64,000 nucleotides of DNA from the NCBI GenBank assembly GCA_021234155.1, contig JAJEKV010000014.1, forward strand, positions 7,767,563 to 7,831,562. Reading direction: 5' to 3'. This DNA comes from Isoetes taiwanensis (Eukaryota > Streptophyta > Lycopodiopsida > Isoetales > Isoetaceae). A model generated the notes under the pieces. The model saw nothing but the letters and a program-made list of their open reading frames with translations, searched no databases and was not told the DNA's origin. Of this stretch, positions 35,225 to 45,989 are shown piece by piece. The position numbers and the translations under genes were made by a program. Position 1 is the first letter of the stretch. Every line of letters begins with the position of its first letter.

Positions 35225-36627
35225 CTATTCTGCGGTGGGAGGTATAAGCCGCGTCAGCGGCGGTCTTGCTCGCCGCCTGTAAGGTATGGCGAAGTCGAAG
35301 ACGTCGAGTGCTACCGCTCTCTTCACCAGGATTGCATACTCGGTGTTAAGGGGTAACCGTGCATGCCGGCCGAATCCTGAGAGTGCAATCAGCAACGATA
35401 CTCCTTCCTCGCCTCTGGGGGTGAACTTGCGGTGGATAACCGCTATTCTTCCATCCATCAGCAGTGGCAGGTAATAGCGTAGTGACTGCCGCTATAGAGG
35501 CGGGTCCTCGGCCACTTTCGGTATCCAGCTCTGTGGTATGCGCTTCCAAATCATCAACCTCCACCGTGGTGAGCTCCCCGTAGTCTTTTGATTCTTTGAA
35601 ACCCTCCCGAGGAGGTCGAATTCGCCTGTCCTATCCCTGGGAGGTGTTGCGGACGAGCTTGCCGTTAGGATGTTTGAGGTCGCATAGCGGATCCCCATCT
35701 GTTCCTGAAGAGCAAGGAACTCTTCCTCCGTCGGTAGCTTGTTCTGCGCCTTGTGCGCCTCCATAATGCGATATTTTTTTGTAGGCTTGGATGTGGAGGT
35801 AAACTCTCCGATGTAAGTGTCGGCTTCCCTTACTTGGGGGGAAGTCGGACTCTCTCGGACGATGAAGTCGTCCAAAGTACGTTAACCGGAGTTGGTGCAG
35901 CAACTCTTGGTCGGTACTCCTTTCCCCGCACTCAGGAGGTTTTGAATGTCGCTTAGGAGCGAAACTCCTCACCTTCGACTATAATGGGAGCTAGGCTTGT
36001 GATGCCTAATAACAGGGGTGGCGCGACTACGAGAGTCAATGCGGCTTCTTTTGAAGTCTTGCCACTCTCGCTCGCGCTTGTCGCCGCTCCCTCCGGGTCG
36101 AGCTCGACATAGTCTTCCTCTTCTTGATTCTGTTCTTCCGAAGTCTTCTTCCTTCCCTTCTGCTCTTGTTCATACCGTGAGGAGCCGTTGTTCTGCCACT
36201 ATGGCTAATGGGTCCACGCCCATGGGGGGAATGGAGGTTTCCCCCACGGTGTTCTCGGCACGGTGGGTAAGAAAGATTGCCAAGGCAGTGTTGAAAGAGA
36301 AGTACTTGGTCCTGTTGGACGTTTAGGACCATTGGCTCAGGTGTGCGGTCGCGCTTTGTTTGTGAGGTATTTGGCGATGTTGGGGACATCGTCTAATGCC
36401 GCTGCGAGGGACCTGTCTAGGAACAAAATATCCTACACAAGGGGGAGTTGCACTAGCTGGTTCTACCCTAGCTTGGAACTCGATCCAAGACTCTACTATA
36501 AGCGGGGTCGCGTGCAAGGTTGCTTGGACGTCTACCTCCTTCCCGAAGATCCGGAAGATTTGGTCGACGTCGCCCCCAGAAGAGCATGGCCCGGTATTTG
36601 TACCATCTCGGAAATCGAAGTTGCCAT
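35225..36627 (-). pseudogene. leader cassette B: TATA-driven ORF of unknown function
   Basis: The first ATG after the TATA box at 36749 is at 36627 (MATSISEMVQIPGHALL), but that frame stops after 31 codons. Longer frames follow (36664-36323, 36389-36036, 35972-35631, 35875-35492), one of them with a basic Lys/Arg stretch (RLRKNRIKKRKTMSSSTRRE). I recognise no domain. The cassette lies between the PBS and gag on the element's own strand, with promoter and leader resembling cassette A. It could be an accessory gene, a duplicated gag start, or captured sequence. Confidence 0.4.
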
Positions 36628-36741
36628 TGATTAATTGCGTAAGAGGGTAACAAAACGGTTGCAAGAGCCTCGGGGAGTTGGGAAATCGGCTAGAAGGGCG
36701 GGGAGCAGATTTGTAGGGTGCTATCCGAGAAATGACGGGTC

Positions 36742-36749
36742 TATTTATA
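36742..36749 (-). promoter_or_regulatory. TATA box of leader cassette B
   Basis: TATAAATA on the minus strand, 115 bp upstream of the first ATG (36627). An AAACCCTAA telo-box word lies a few bases further upstream. The segment after the TATA box (CCCTACAAATCTGCTC) resembles that of cassette A (CCCTAGAAATCCGCTC). Confidence 0.55.
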
Positions 36750-37534
36750 GAAAAAGGGGAAACCCTAATTTTGGATGACTTGAAAATTTCCTAGGATTGG
36801 GTAATTCTAACTTATCCGAGGTCAAAATAGGAGTTTGAGGACTATATGAGATGCTTGAACAAGGCTAGGTTACCTAAAAGATGCTATGCAAGAGGGTTGA
36901 AGGTGACTTTGACAAGTCCCGTGAAGAAATGGTAAGAGGTTCACGCCTTTTAGCCCGCTTCAAAACTAACTTTTGTTTTGCGACCAGCGCTGAGCCGTGA
37001 GACATCGGTCTCATTTCGATCAAAGGTGTCCAACTTGGGTAAACTAATGGTGTAAGGATGATGGGCTCATCAAATTAGGCAGAATCGACCCCTTATTTGG
37101 TCAATTTGGAGCTGTTTTGGTCAAGTTTGGGCGAGGTCTCACAAACTTTGCGCCTCGCTTCAATACTAACTTTTGTTTTTTGCGACCGGCGGAAATGTGA
37201 GACATCATGTCTCGGCTTGCAAATGTCCTATTCCAATGGAATAAAAGCTAAAACTTATTAATTTGCTCTAATTAACCAAGTTTATGTCATCAAGATACAC
37301 AAAATTGCTCTATATTACAAAAATTTTAATTATTTACAAAACCAGTTCTAAGGGCGTTCTCCCTTCATGCGGGTCGCAAGACTCATGTCTTGTCGCATTA
37401 AGGTTACCCGCTTGGCGTGGATAGTGCAGGCTGTTGAATCTTCAAAATGTTGCACTATCTTTGCCTCTCACCGCCTCTTGCATTGCCGCCAGCCTCGTCC
37501 GCGTGACTCTAAAGTCCGTTTCAGAGGGCTCGCA

Positions 37535-38589
37535 TCACTTCACGCACCAACCGAAGGGGGGCACGGGGGAATTAGGAGGCCGAAGCTGCTTATTTGAAGT
37601 GTCTAATCTCCTTAACCCTCTTCTCTCCACCTCCTTCCTATCAGCTTTCTTCCCCGGGTGGCGGCTTAGGAACCTTGGGCTTCTGGGTGGTGGCGGCCTT
37701 AAGGTTTGCCGCCGTTGGTCGCCTCCCTCGATGAACTTAACCCTGTTTTCTTCATAATATTTGTTGTAGGCCTCCCATTTCTTCATGTAGGCCTCGTGCT
37801 CTCTCATCTTCCTCAGTAAATCTTCACCCCGTCGGTGACGTAGGCTTCGAGGCAGGTCGTGGGTTGCTTCTTTCTATCCCATGTCGGGTACTCGGGGGCT
37901 TCGTGACTTGGTCTTCTTTGGGGTTGCTTTCAGTCTTGCATTTGCGCCGTACTTCCCTCGCCGTCGCTGGGTGCTTGGAAGAGCTTCCACCGCAGGCGTT
38001 AGGGTTGAAGTCCCCATCGGAAGAGTCATCGGAGGGGTTTGGGGGTTCGTCGGTTGCCAGCTCCTTGATGATAATGTTGGGGGTTCGGCCTCTTCCTTGG
38101 TGATCGCCCGTTCTCCTTATACCCGGTGACGAACTTCCCTTTTCTTTCTTCTTCTCTTCTGCTTTGCCTTTTGTTCCTCTTCCTTCCTTTTCCTCTTTAA
38201 ATCTTCCTTCTCTTACGCGCATTTCATTGCTTCGATGAACCTTCTAAGATTACACGCTACCTCCGTGGCTCGGACTGTCACTTGCTCATCTTTCGAGGAT
38301 CTACGGAGTCGCGTCTAGATAGTGCCTTGTTCTAGCGCGGGATCTCCGCTCTATTCCTTCATACACCTCCCTCGTCTCTCGTCCATGGAGTTGGTGATGT
38401 GGCCTCGTCTCCTTTCTGCACTGTGGTTGAAGCCCTCAATCCAGATGGGGCGTGTCTTGCTCCTCGTCCAGAAGCGAGCGTCCCCTCTCGCGAGCCTCTC
38501 CACGAAGCATCTTCGAATGATCTCGCCTCGGTGGCTGGTGAAGCTTCGCTGAGGCGGCCTTCCTTGCGATTCTGTTTGGTTCGGGCCAT
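37535..38589 (-). pseudogene. leader cassette A: charged ORF starting MARTKQ
   Basis: The first ATG after the TATA box gives MARTKQNRKEGRLSEASPAT and stays open for 76 codons (38589-38359). Later frames (38222-37824 and 37807-37535) are highly charged, with a Lys/Glu repeat (KEEKEGRGTKGKAEEKKKEK) and a coiled-coil-like HEAYMKKWEAYNKYYEEN. The first residues match the histone H3 N-terminus (ARTKQ); the rest does not. I recognise no enzyme or gag motif. The position upstream of gag and a promoter resembling cassette B suggest a duplicated accessory unit. Confidence 0.4.
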
Positions 38590-38690
38590 GCTTTACGGAT
38601 CGTCAATCGGATAAAAGCGCCGAGAGATCGCCTAAGTTGGGAAGAGCGGATTTCTAGGGCTTGGACGAAAAAATGAGGGGGTTCTACATC

Positions 38691-38698
38691 TATTTATA
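38691..38698 (-). promoter_or_regulatory. TATA box of leader cassette A
   Basis: TATAAATA on the minus strand, 102 bp upstream of the ATG at 38589, followed by CCCTAGAAATCCGCTCTTCC, similar to the leader of cassette B. Confidence 0.55.
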
Positions 38699-39252
38699 GC
38701 TTGGGGAATTTTAGGTCAAAAACTCAAGTTGCTCTGTTTAACATGCTAAGGCACCAACTTAGCTAAAACTTATACTTATTTCAGACTTTTTCTACCTATT
38801 GGTCTCACAGCTTGCGCCTCGTTCCAATACTAATGTTTAGTTTTTGCACCAGGCGCGAAATGCGGAGATCTCATACATTTCTAGGGTTTTTAGGTAATTA
38901 AAACATGCTATTCTAACTAATTCCTATCTTAGAATTAGCCCTACCACATTATTTTTCTCAAATTCATCATGTTTTGGTGTTCTTGGCTCGATGTTTCACA
39001 GCTTGCGCCTCGCTTCAAAACAAAAATTTAGTTCTCATGACCAGCGAAATGTGTGAGACCACCTCACTTGGAAAATTTTGGCTCATTCTTTTTAATCTTG
39101 TTAAATTCCAACTCACTTAATTGTTACTAGCTTAGCATAAACTACAAAGGTGAGAAAAAAAAATTTTCCCACTTTTCGAGGCTTGAGGATCCTATCAAGT
39201 TAGTACTACTGGGAACATGGTCAGTGCTTTGCTCTTGGTCTCCAAGAACATT

Positions 39253-39263
39253 GCTCGATACCA
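39253..39263 (-). other. primer-binding site, initiator tRNA-Met type
   Basis: On the minus strand TGGTATCGAGC begins 3 nt after the CA end of the 5' LTR. The plant initiator-Met site is TGGTATCAGAGC, so this matches with a one-base gap. Confidence 0.72.
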
Positions 39264-39266
39264 CCG

Positions 39267-40817
39267 TGGACGCTCCCCTACTGTGATATCACGATTGCAC
39301 TCACCGTGATACAAACAGAGTTCTTCCCCCACACCAGCTCCATGCTGATACAGGGCCCTCCACATATCACTGCACCCGTAACGAGTCCCAGTGGGAAGAG
39401 TGAAGGTGGGAAGCTGCGGAAGCGTAAACATACATGTCAGTAGCACATACATCAACATCCTGTGACCATCTCGAAGGATGATCCTCCTCATATCTGCATA
39501 GACAAAGATCAGCACATCACATAGGGATTCTACCCAAGGCTCGGACTCAAGGGGTGATCGGACGGCTTGGGTCTCCAGAGTTCTTTGCGCATTTAATTCA
39601 TGGCAATGGATTTGGCTGGCATAAGAACATGGCAATGTGGTTGTCCACTCCATCCGCCCCTCCGTGCACACTTTGCGTGCAGTAGGCTGAAAAGTGTTGG
39701 GACTCGATCAGAGCCCTCACGGATGCATAGCCGAAGGGGCTATTCCCCGGTCTCATCCTCCCGCCCGATGGGGCAGGTAGGGATCACTCCCTCCGAGAGA
39801 TCTACATGCCGACTCAAGGTGACTAGAGGGCCACCGCCTGTGATTCGATTGAACCCACCGGGAAAGTGTACACCACTTCACGGGTGTCGAGCCCATGCCT
39901 CACCCACCACTTTCGGTGGTAAGCCATTAGACCTAGTCACAATGATCCCCAGTAGGCTTTACACACCGTGGGGATCGCTCAAGAGTCGAACATGAACCTC
40001 CTTCTAGCCGGTCGGCCCCTTCACCCACAACCAGGTGTGGCTTTTGTACACGTGCCTAAAACTACAAGTGTGCTAGAGAGGCTACTCTAGGAGCATCAAC
40101 TACAAGCTTTAGGGCCTCTACCCCCTTCCCAATACAAGGAGTTCACGGAGATACATCATCCAAATACATCACGTAAGAACTAAAGAACTAGATCTAATCA
40201 TAGAGTTAGGTTCTTTAGTTAGTGTCCGAGATCTACGATCTAGATAGTTTATGGGCAATTTAATAGTCTAAACCTACCGATTCTATGACTAGAAGACGGT
40301 TTAAGCTATTAAATTGACCAAATACCTGATCCTTGAGTGGCTCCTCCCGACCGAAGTTCAACCATCCCTGCCGAAATGAAAATAAGGTGTGGGAACCGAT
40401 GGTGCAATTCGCCAAGGCTGGCTCGGGGAGGCGGTTTTGGCTCCTGGGGCAGCCAAAACCGAAGCTCTAAAACCCTAAGGACGAAAAAACTAGCAAGCTA
40501 GGGTTTTCCTACCCTAAATAGACATGGGGTTTAGGCTAGGGTTTCCAATTACCCAATTTGGCATGTGGGATAATTGGAAAGGCCCCACTTGCCTTTAATG
40601 GCTAGGTGGCAAAATATGCCAACATGGAAAGGTGTGCCCTCATTAATGTGCACATGTGCACATTAATAATATATGAACACTCCTAGCAAGTTGCCCCTTG
40701 GGCTACTTACACCGGGCTATCCGCTGGCGCACACGCCTGGCCGAGTGGCGGTACGCTGCGATTTGCAGTAAAGATGCGATCGCCCCGGGACCGTGATAAT
40801 CGCGGCCGAACGCCACA
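39267..40817 (-). repeat. chromovirus 5' LTR
   Basis: Partner of 27657-29219. On the plus strand it runs TGGACGCTCCCC to GAACGCCACA. It has the same telo-box block and the CACATGTGCACATTAAT segment. Compared with the other LTR it lacks about 28 bp near 39410 and differs in patches, notably in its last 120 bp. Confidence 0.92.
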
Positions 40818-40935
40818 CCGGGATGTGTTTGTCTCGAGCATGCTTACCCTGTTCTTAAGGGCTTGGAGGCCCGACTGGCTATCTCCAATGGTTGTCTGGA
40901 ATGTCCTTTGAGTGGTAGCAGTCTCAGCTGCTTCT
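40818..40935 (-). pseudogene. LINE ORF1 coiled coil, upstream half cut off by the gypsy insertion
   Basis: On the minus strand the frame reads AAETATTQRTFQTTIG, then SGLQALKNRVSMLETNTSR, and stops at the LTR. On the far side (27656 downward) it resumes with TTVNSRLQRLEHS, restoring a heptad pattern. The adjoining frame at 40941-41159 may be more of the same ORF or unrelated. Confidence 0.6.
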
Positions 40936-41159
40936 GATCTTCATTCTATGAGCCATAATGCTCTATAAATATTTTTGCTTTGCCACTCGACAAGATCGCA
41001 AGAAAGATAGAGCCTCTCGTGGTCCTGCTGAATGAATATAAAGCAATGCTCGAGAACCTTTTTAGGTATCCTAAAGGCTAAGAATACAAAATCTCGATAT
41101 CCGCATAAATGGGAGAAATCATTGAACAATATTATTAATATTGATGCAAGTGTATGCAC

Positions 41160-43080
41160 ACTCTAGATGTATGGACTACTACATCTACTTGAATACGCTA
41201 CTAAAACATAGCAAAACCATATTGAAAAATGTACAAAAATACAAAGCAAACATTTTGTTATTATGTTAGATATTCAAAACTATATTGGATGGGCAAACGA
41301 GAATGTACAGACATAGGCTTCCTCGTGGAAGCTCTTTAACTATAGTTACCCCAAGTTGTTGTGGCTACAATTAGAAAAAAAGATCTACAAATAATATGTT
41401 CTCCATCTAGAAATATTTGAACTAATGAGTTAGAGCCATCCATCTACGTCTTGAAGAGTGCTTACCATGAATTTTGAGATGAATTTGTAGAGTTTACCTG
41501 ACCTTGCCATGTTAGCATTGAGAACGAGTGTTCCTTTATAAGGAGCTCTGTGCTTTTTTGGTACTTCTGTATCTCATGGAGGACTACGGTACTTGGTTGG
41601 ACCCTCTCCTTATACGAACTTTGATTGACCTCATGCTTCATGGTTTGGTGATGTTGCATGAGGGGTTAAGTCTGAATGTGATGGAGTGCATTGGATGCTT
41701 ACTGGGTAAGCTTCTTTCCAGAGCTGTCTTTATTGTAGACTTCTTCCTCTTCTTGAGCTCATAGCCTTAGTGTGGCATAGGATTAGTCATCATGATGATC
41801 CAAAAAGCATTTCCCCCTCTTTGCTTGCCTAACCTCTCCTACAATAATTCTATCCTATCCACGTGTCTTGCCACGTCAGCCAAAATTAATTTTATCCATT
41901 ACATCTGTTAATTTCTTATCAATGGCTATGGAAATTTAAACAAGGTGCTGCGCACGGAGGGTTGCCCTCCATGGCCGGAGGGTGAAGTGGCTTAAATCAT
42001 AGTTCAAAGTCATATTTTGACAGTCAATTCAAAACCATAACCCCGAACATTTAGAAACGAAATCCTCCTCAGAGAGAAATCGAACTACCTTTATCTTCCA
42101 AAATGTAGCTAAAGAGTTTAGCAACCTGTGAAATAAAGAACGCACGAATTTCAGAACTATAAAATATACGGGGCTATTTGGGAAAATATTTAAAATTTAA
42201 GGGCATTTTGGGAATTTTAAAAATACGAAGGGCTTTTTGGGAATTAAGTCAAGGAAGGGAGCCCCTGAGAAATCGGTGCAACCACACGCATGTACTAGTT
42301 GTGGCAAGATCTTCTTTGGCTGTGAAATCGGAGACCAACCATAATGAGCACATTGTCATTGAAATTCAATCGAAAATATTTGAACTTCTAATGCTTAATG
42401 GCGAACCCATGCATCGTAGGAAGCTCAAAATGGAAGTTCGTCACGAGTCCTAAATCCTCGACCCATACATCGTGGTCATTATGCACTCTCATCCTTACGA
42501 TAATATTCTCAACAATGGCAACAATCCAAAAAGGAGTGAAAATATGTAAAGAACCATCATTCTGCTTAAACGAATGCAACTCAGGCAAACACAAATTTCC
42601 AAGGCAAAGCCCAATGACGAGGAATGGGAATAATTTGAGGCAGCGCCCAGGATGCTTATTTGCCTCAAATTTTGCCTCATATCTAACAGTGTTGAGAATA
42701 TATGGATGCACAAATGACGTGATCGACTTGCTAACCTCCCCCTTCAGATAGGCTTCAGATGGAAGATGGGAAGGCCTTAACACTCAACTAGATCACCTCC
42801 TTTAAAACATAAGACACCTGATGTTCACCAAGTGTAATAACTGGTTCAAACTACAATAGCAATACCAATATGGCCATTTATTAAGATTTGTTGCCTCAAT
42901 TCCTTGCCTACTTATTGTCCCACAACCAAAATGTTACTATTATAATAGATCTTAAATGTCTACTGAGACCATAAAAGACCTTAATGTCCACTAAGAACAT
43001 AGGGTTGGGAAAACAATTCATTTACCAACATAAACTCGTTACCAACATTTACATTTTCTATTTCTACTATGCTTCTGGTC
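41160..43080. other. spacer with one unrecognised 131-codon frame
   Basis: The minus-strand frame 42783-42388 reads like protein in places (for example FWIVAIVENIIVRMRVHNDH and DVWVEDLGLVTNFHFE) but matches nothing I know. Around 42168-42250 the word GGG(C)ATTTTTGGGAA recurs three times. No other gene or element is evident. Confidence 0.3.
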
Positions 43081-44120
43081 CCATCATCCCGGCACCCACG
43101 CCTTCCCTCATTCACTTACTTCAGAAAGTGGAGGTGGCTCGATCTTATAAGTATTTGGGCATTGAGTTTTCTACTACCACACACCAGGATGCATCCATCG
43201 GGTTGGTCACTATAAAAGCCGGAAAGCCCTCAGATGCAATGCAAAAAAACAAATCACAAATTTAGCCAGATGCATGGGGTTTTGGGCACACTTGTTTGGG
43301 GCCTTGGTTGAACCGTCCTCCTCTATGGGGCAGAAGTGTGGGGGCGGTGATATCCCTCACCACTTGGAACGATCTAGAGCAGTGTACGCAAGGCCTTCTT
43401 TGCCCTGCACCGGGAGTGAAATCCACGGTCCCATATCGATCTTGCTCCAGAGACAGGCTTCCTTCCATTTGAGAGGGAGGGTCACTGAACGCCACATTAT
43501 TTACTTCTTAAGGTGGGGGCTATGGATGAAGCCCGCTGCCCAACCTTGCTTTGGCAAGTGGCGATGGGCCCGCAGCGACTCAAAGCCCGCTGGAAAGACA
43601 AGCAAGCCCGGTGGTTCTCGCTATGGAATGTGCAGCACACGATGTGGACCAGTGCATACACCGAAGGAACGCTCCGCCTTGAAGCGATTTTTGATGCTTG
43701 CTTCATGGCCAAGCTTTGGGATGCAGAGGCCCCGCCACATGTCAAGGTGGCAAATTATCGACGGCAGCCAGTTAATCCCATGCTCACGAGGGGCCCACAC
43801 CAAATTTTGCACCCATCTACCCATGAAAAGTGCGTGGTGATTGCTTCCGTCAAGACACAGGTGCACACCACCCGCATTGAGACAGGAGATGGATTCGGGG
43901 CGCGTGAGGACAGAGTCCGTCAATGCCGCCAACGGGCGCCATTGAGGATGAAAGTCACGCCTCCGTGCTCGTCCGGGCGTTTGAGCATATCCGGGCTCTC
44001 GGATGCTCGGTTAGTTGTGCCCCATCAGGGCCTTGCATGAGCTACCGAGCACCTGGTAGGCTTGTTGGGATCGTACCTCCGTGAGGTAATGGATACGCGG
44101 ACTCGCTTATGCCCCCCGTC
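43081..44120 (+). pseudogene. LINE reverse transcriptase 3' region and terminal zinc knuckle
   Basis: The plus-strand frame 42984-43265 contains VARSYKYLGIEFSTTTHQDA, the thumb-side F-x-YLG motif of non-LTR reverse transcriptases. Overlapping frames 43274-43840 and 43513-44040 contain HLFGALVEPSSS (from the usual LxxxLVxPxLLYG) and ETGDGFGAREDRVRQCRQRA. An IEDESHA/RAFEHIRALG block in a third frame corresponds to the ...C..C....VEDExH.L..C terminal motif. Several frameshifts. Orientation is opposite to the LINE at 26-27 kb, so it is a separate element. Confidence 0.7.
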
Positions 44121-45484
44121 CCACATTAACCTCGGGTTGCATTTGTGATTATGTATATAATCATAAAAGATGTCAAAGATCCTTATTGCTACTAAGGTTT
44201 TTCCTAAGAAAACCCTTTCGGCAAGGGTTTTTAATCTCGGTAGTATCGCTTCTTTGCTCTCTTTGTACTTGGGTCCCATAGGCCAGTTGGTCTCCGTGGA
44301 CGATAAAATCATATTCTATTTATCTACCTCCCTTTTTTCAAGGATAGATCTTCATTGCAGGACACAAATGTGGAAAGAAATCTGATTAATTTCAAGTCAG
44401 AACTTTCAATAGGGAACGGGCTGCGATGACAATTGAAAGGGCACGATGGAACTATTATCTCCATAATAAAGTGGATATGGTAATGTACCTGCATAATTAT
44501 TGAGCCTTTGCCAATCAATCTACACCTTGATGTGATATAGGTGATAAAGTAGTAATAACAATATGCCCTTTCAAAACATCCTAACCAGAAACAACAATTT
44601 CAAATGCTGTTAACTTTGCCCAAGGCTTGAGGCAACTGTATCAAAATGATTCTGGTGCTGCCTAGATAGAGATGGGAACTAATAAAGGATGTACACGGAC
44701 TTCATACACAAAGGGCCAAAGTCGAGGCAACTTTATCCCAATTTTAAATTTCGTACGTCGACATTTAGTCTATCAAATTCTTACATACCATGTACACACA
44801 TAGTTCTTATTTCATATAACTCAGAAGGATATTAAAGACCCCACATACAACCGATGGAATAATATTCAAACTCAATGTACAACCATGATTCAGTCATATA
44901 CCTCATTAAATGAGAAAACCCCACCAGCCTTAACAAAAGAATCAAAAATCTTAATTTCAACCTGAAATAGCAGGAATATATTAAAGCCCATTTTAGACAG
45001 GAAAAGTTTCAACACAATTTACCATAAAGTTAAATAACTTCAACACGCATTGTTTCATCAATGCACCGGCCCCCCTTGCTGATGATCCAGCACCCATATT
45101 TACGTGGATTCCCACGTTAAATTCTCACCTAAAAAGAGCCTGCAATGGGTTTTCATTCATTCACATTTACATATTAGTTAGAACTTAGAAAAAATGCCGT
45201 TAAAGATAAGATAAGATAAGATGAATTTTTACGTCCACGGAAACCCAACGGGTTATGGGACGGCACATGCCCAAGGAAAAAGGTTTGCACTACATGTGTC
45301 GTGTACATAGTACAAACTTTGTTATGGCAATAAACATCAACTGCGCCGTTTCTTTAGCCAATCTTCAGGAATCTAATTAGCTCAGTGGGATTGAACGTTC
45401 ATGTAGATTAGGTGAATTATAAAGTTTATAGCTTGCAAACATGTAAAAAACAAGCTTCAAGAGACATGATATTACATGATTACA
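44121..45484. other. AT-rich spacer, nothing recognised
   Basis: Short frames only. A TAGCTCAGTGGG word at 45376 recalls a tRNA D-arm but lacks the rest of a cloverleaf. Confidence 0.35.
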
Positions 45485-45989
45485 TATTGTATCTGAGCAT
45501 GCAGGCCTGCAGCATTCTGTCTTGAAACGTCCTTGGGATGAGATCTTGCAAGTGCCTCTCAAAGATCTGAATCACTATGATTATCAAATGGATCCAAGTT
45601 GAATCAGCCAGTTCTTGGAGAATGAAAAAAGTCTAAGCCAACACCTTGCGGCAAGTAGAAAATATCCATTACCAGACATATTTACAATACCAGAGAAAAG
45701 AACTGGATTGTTTCAAGCCCGCTGTGCAGGTCATTTAGAGCAAATTTTGCAATCACAGCCATCAATAAGTATTTGGCCTGCTTCATCAATAAGTATTTGG
45801 CCTGCTTCAGGCACCACAACACGAATTAAAGTATTAAACAGGCTTGATTTTCCTGCACTGGGCAGACCAGCAACACCAAGTTTCTCATTTGATTTTACAG
45901 TTACTGAAAGACTATGAAGAACTAAGGGGAGTTCAGCCCCATAGCGCATGAACACATTCTTGAACTCAATATTTCCTGAGTGGGCAGAG
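45485..45989 (-). pseudogene. ABCC (MRP)-type ABC transporter fragment, second nucleotide-binding domain
   Basis: From 45989 (acceptor TTTTCAAG) the minus strand reads GNIEFKNVFMRYGAELPLVL, SLSVTVKSNEKLGVAG, then a Walker A region LPSAGKSSLFNTLIRVVVPE. In the family this is GRTGAGKSS, so the P-loop is altered. EAGQILID is duplicated in frame (24 bp repeated near 45768-45815). After a broken stretch corresponding to the Q-loop (DLHSGLETIQFFSLVL), the reading resumes with NLDPFDNHSDSDL at 45600, followed by TGA (45559-45561) where the family has Trp, then EALARSHPKDV. The altered P-loop, duplication and stop argue for a decayed copy of a vacuolar conjugate transporter gene. Confidence 0.82.

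Larger units (their letters stand above)
36943..39064. repeat. four ~70-80-bp hairpin repeats in the chromovirus leader
   Basis: Copies lie at about 36943-37016, 37136-37206, 38802-38880 and 38992-39062. The shared core is GCGCCTCGCTTCAAAACTAA, then a T-rich run, then GACCAGCGAAATG. The better copies end in the inverted repeat GTCTCACA/TGTGAGAC. Two copies lie upstream of each cassette. They look like small foldback elements or structured leader RNA. Confidence 0.75.
27657..40817 (-). mobile_element. Ty3/gypsy chromovirus, 13.2 kb, both LTRs, inserted in a LINE
   Basis: The element reads right to left: 5' LTR (40817-39267), a primer-binding site matching initiator tRNA-Met, a 4-kb leader with two extra ORF cassettes, gag, protease, RT, RNase H, integrase with C-terminal chromodomain, polypurine tract and 3' LTR (29219-27657). 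The RT-before-integrase order and the chromodomain place it in the chromoviruses of Ty3/gypsy. Flanks are CCTGG and CCGGG, a 5-bp target duplication with one difference. Removing the element rejoins a LINE ORF1 coiled coil. All gag-pol frames are broken. Confidence 0.9.

Noticed and set aside
45376-45450. tRNA-like TAGCTCAGTGGG word
   Set aside because: No acceptor stem, anticodon arm or T-loop (GGTTCGAATCC-type) follows at the right distance.
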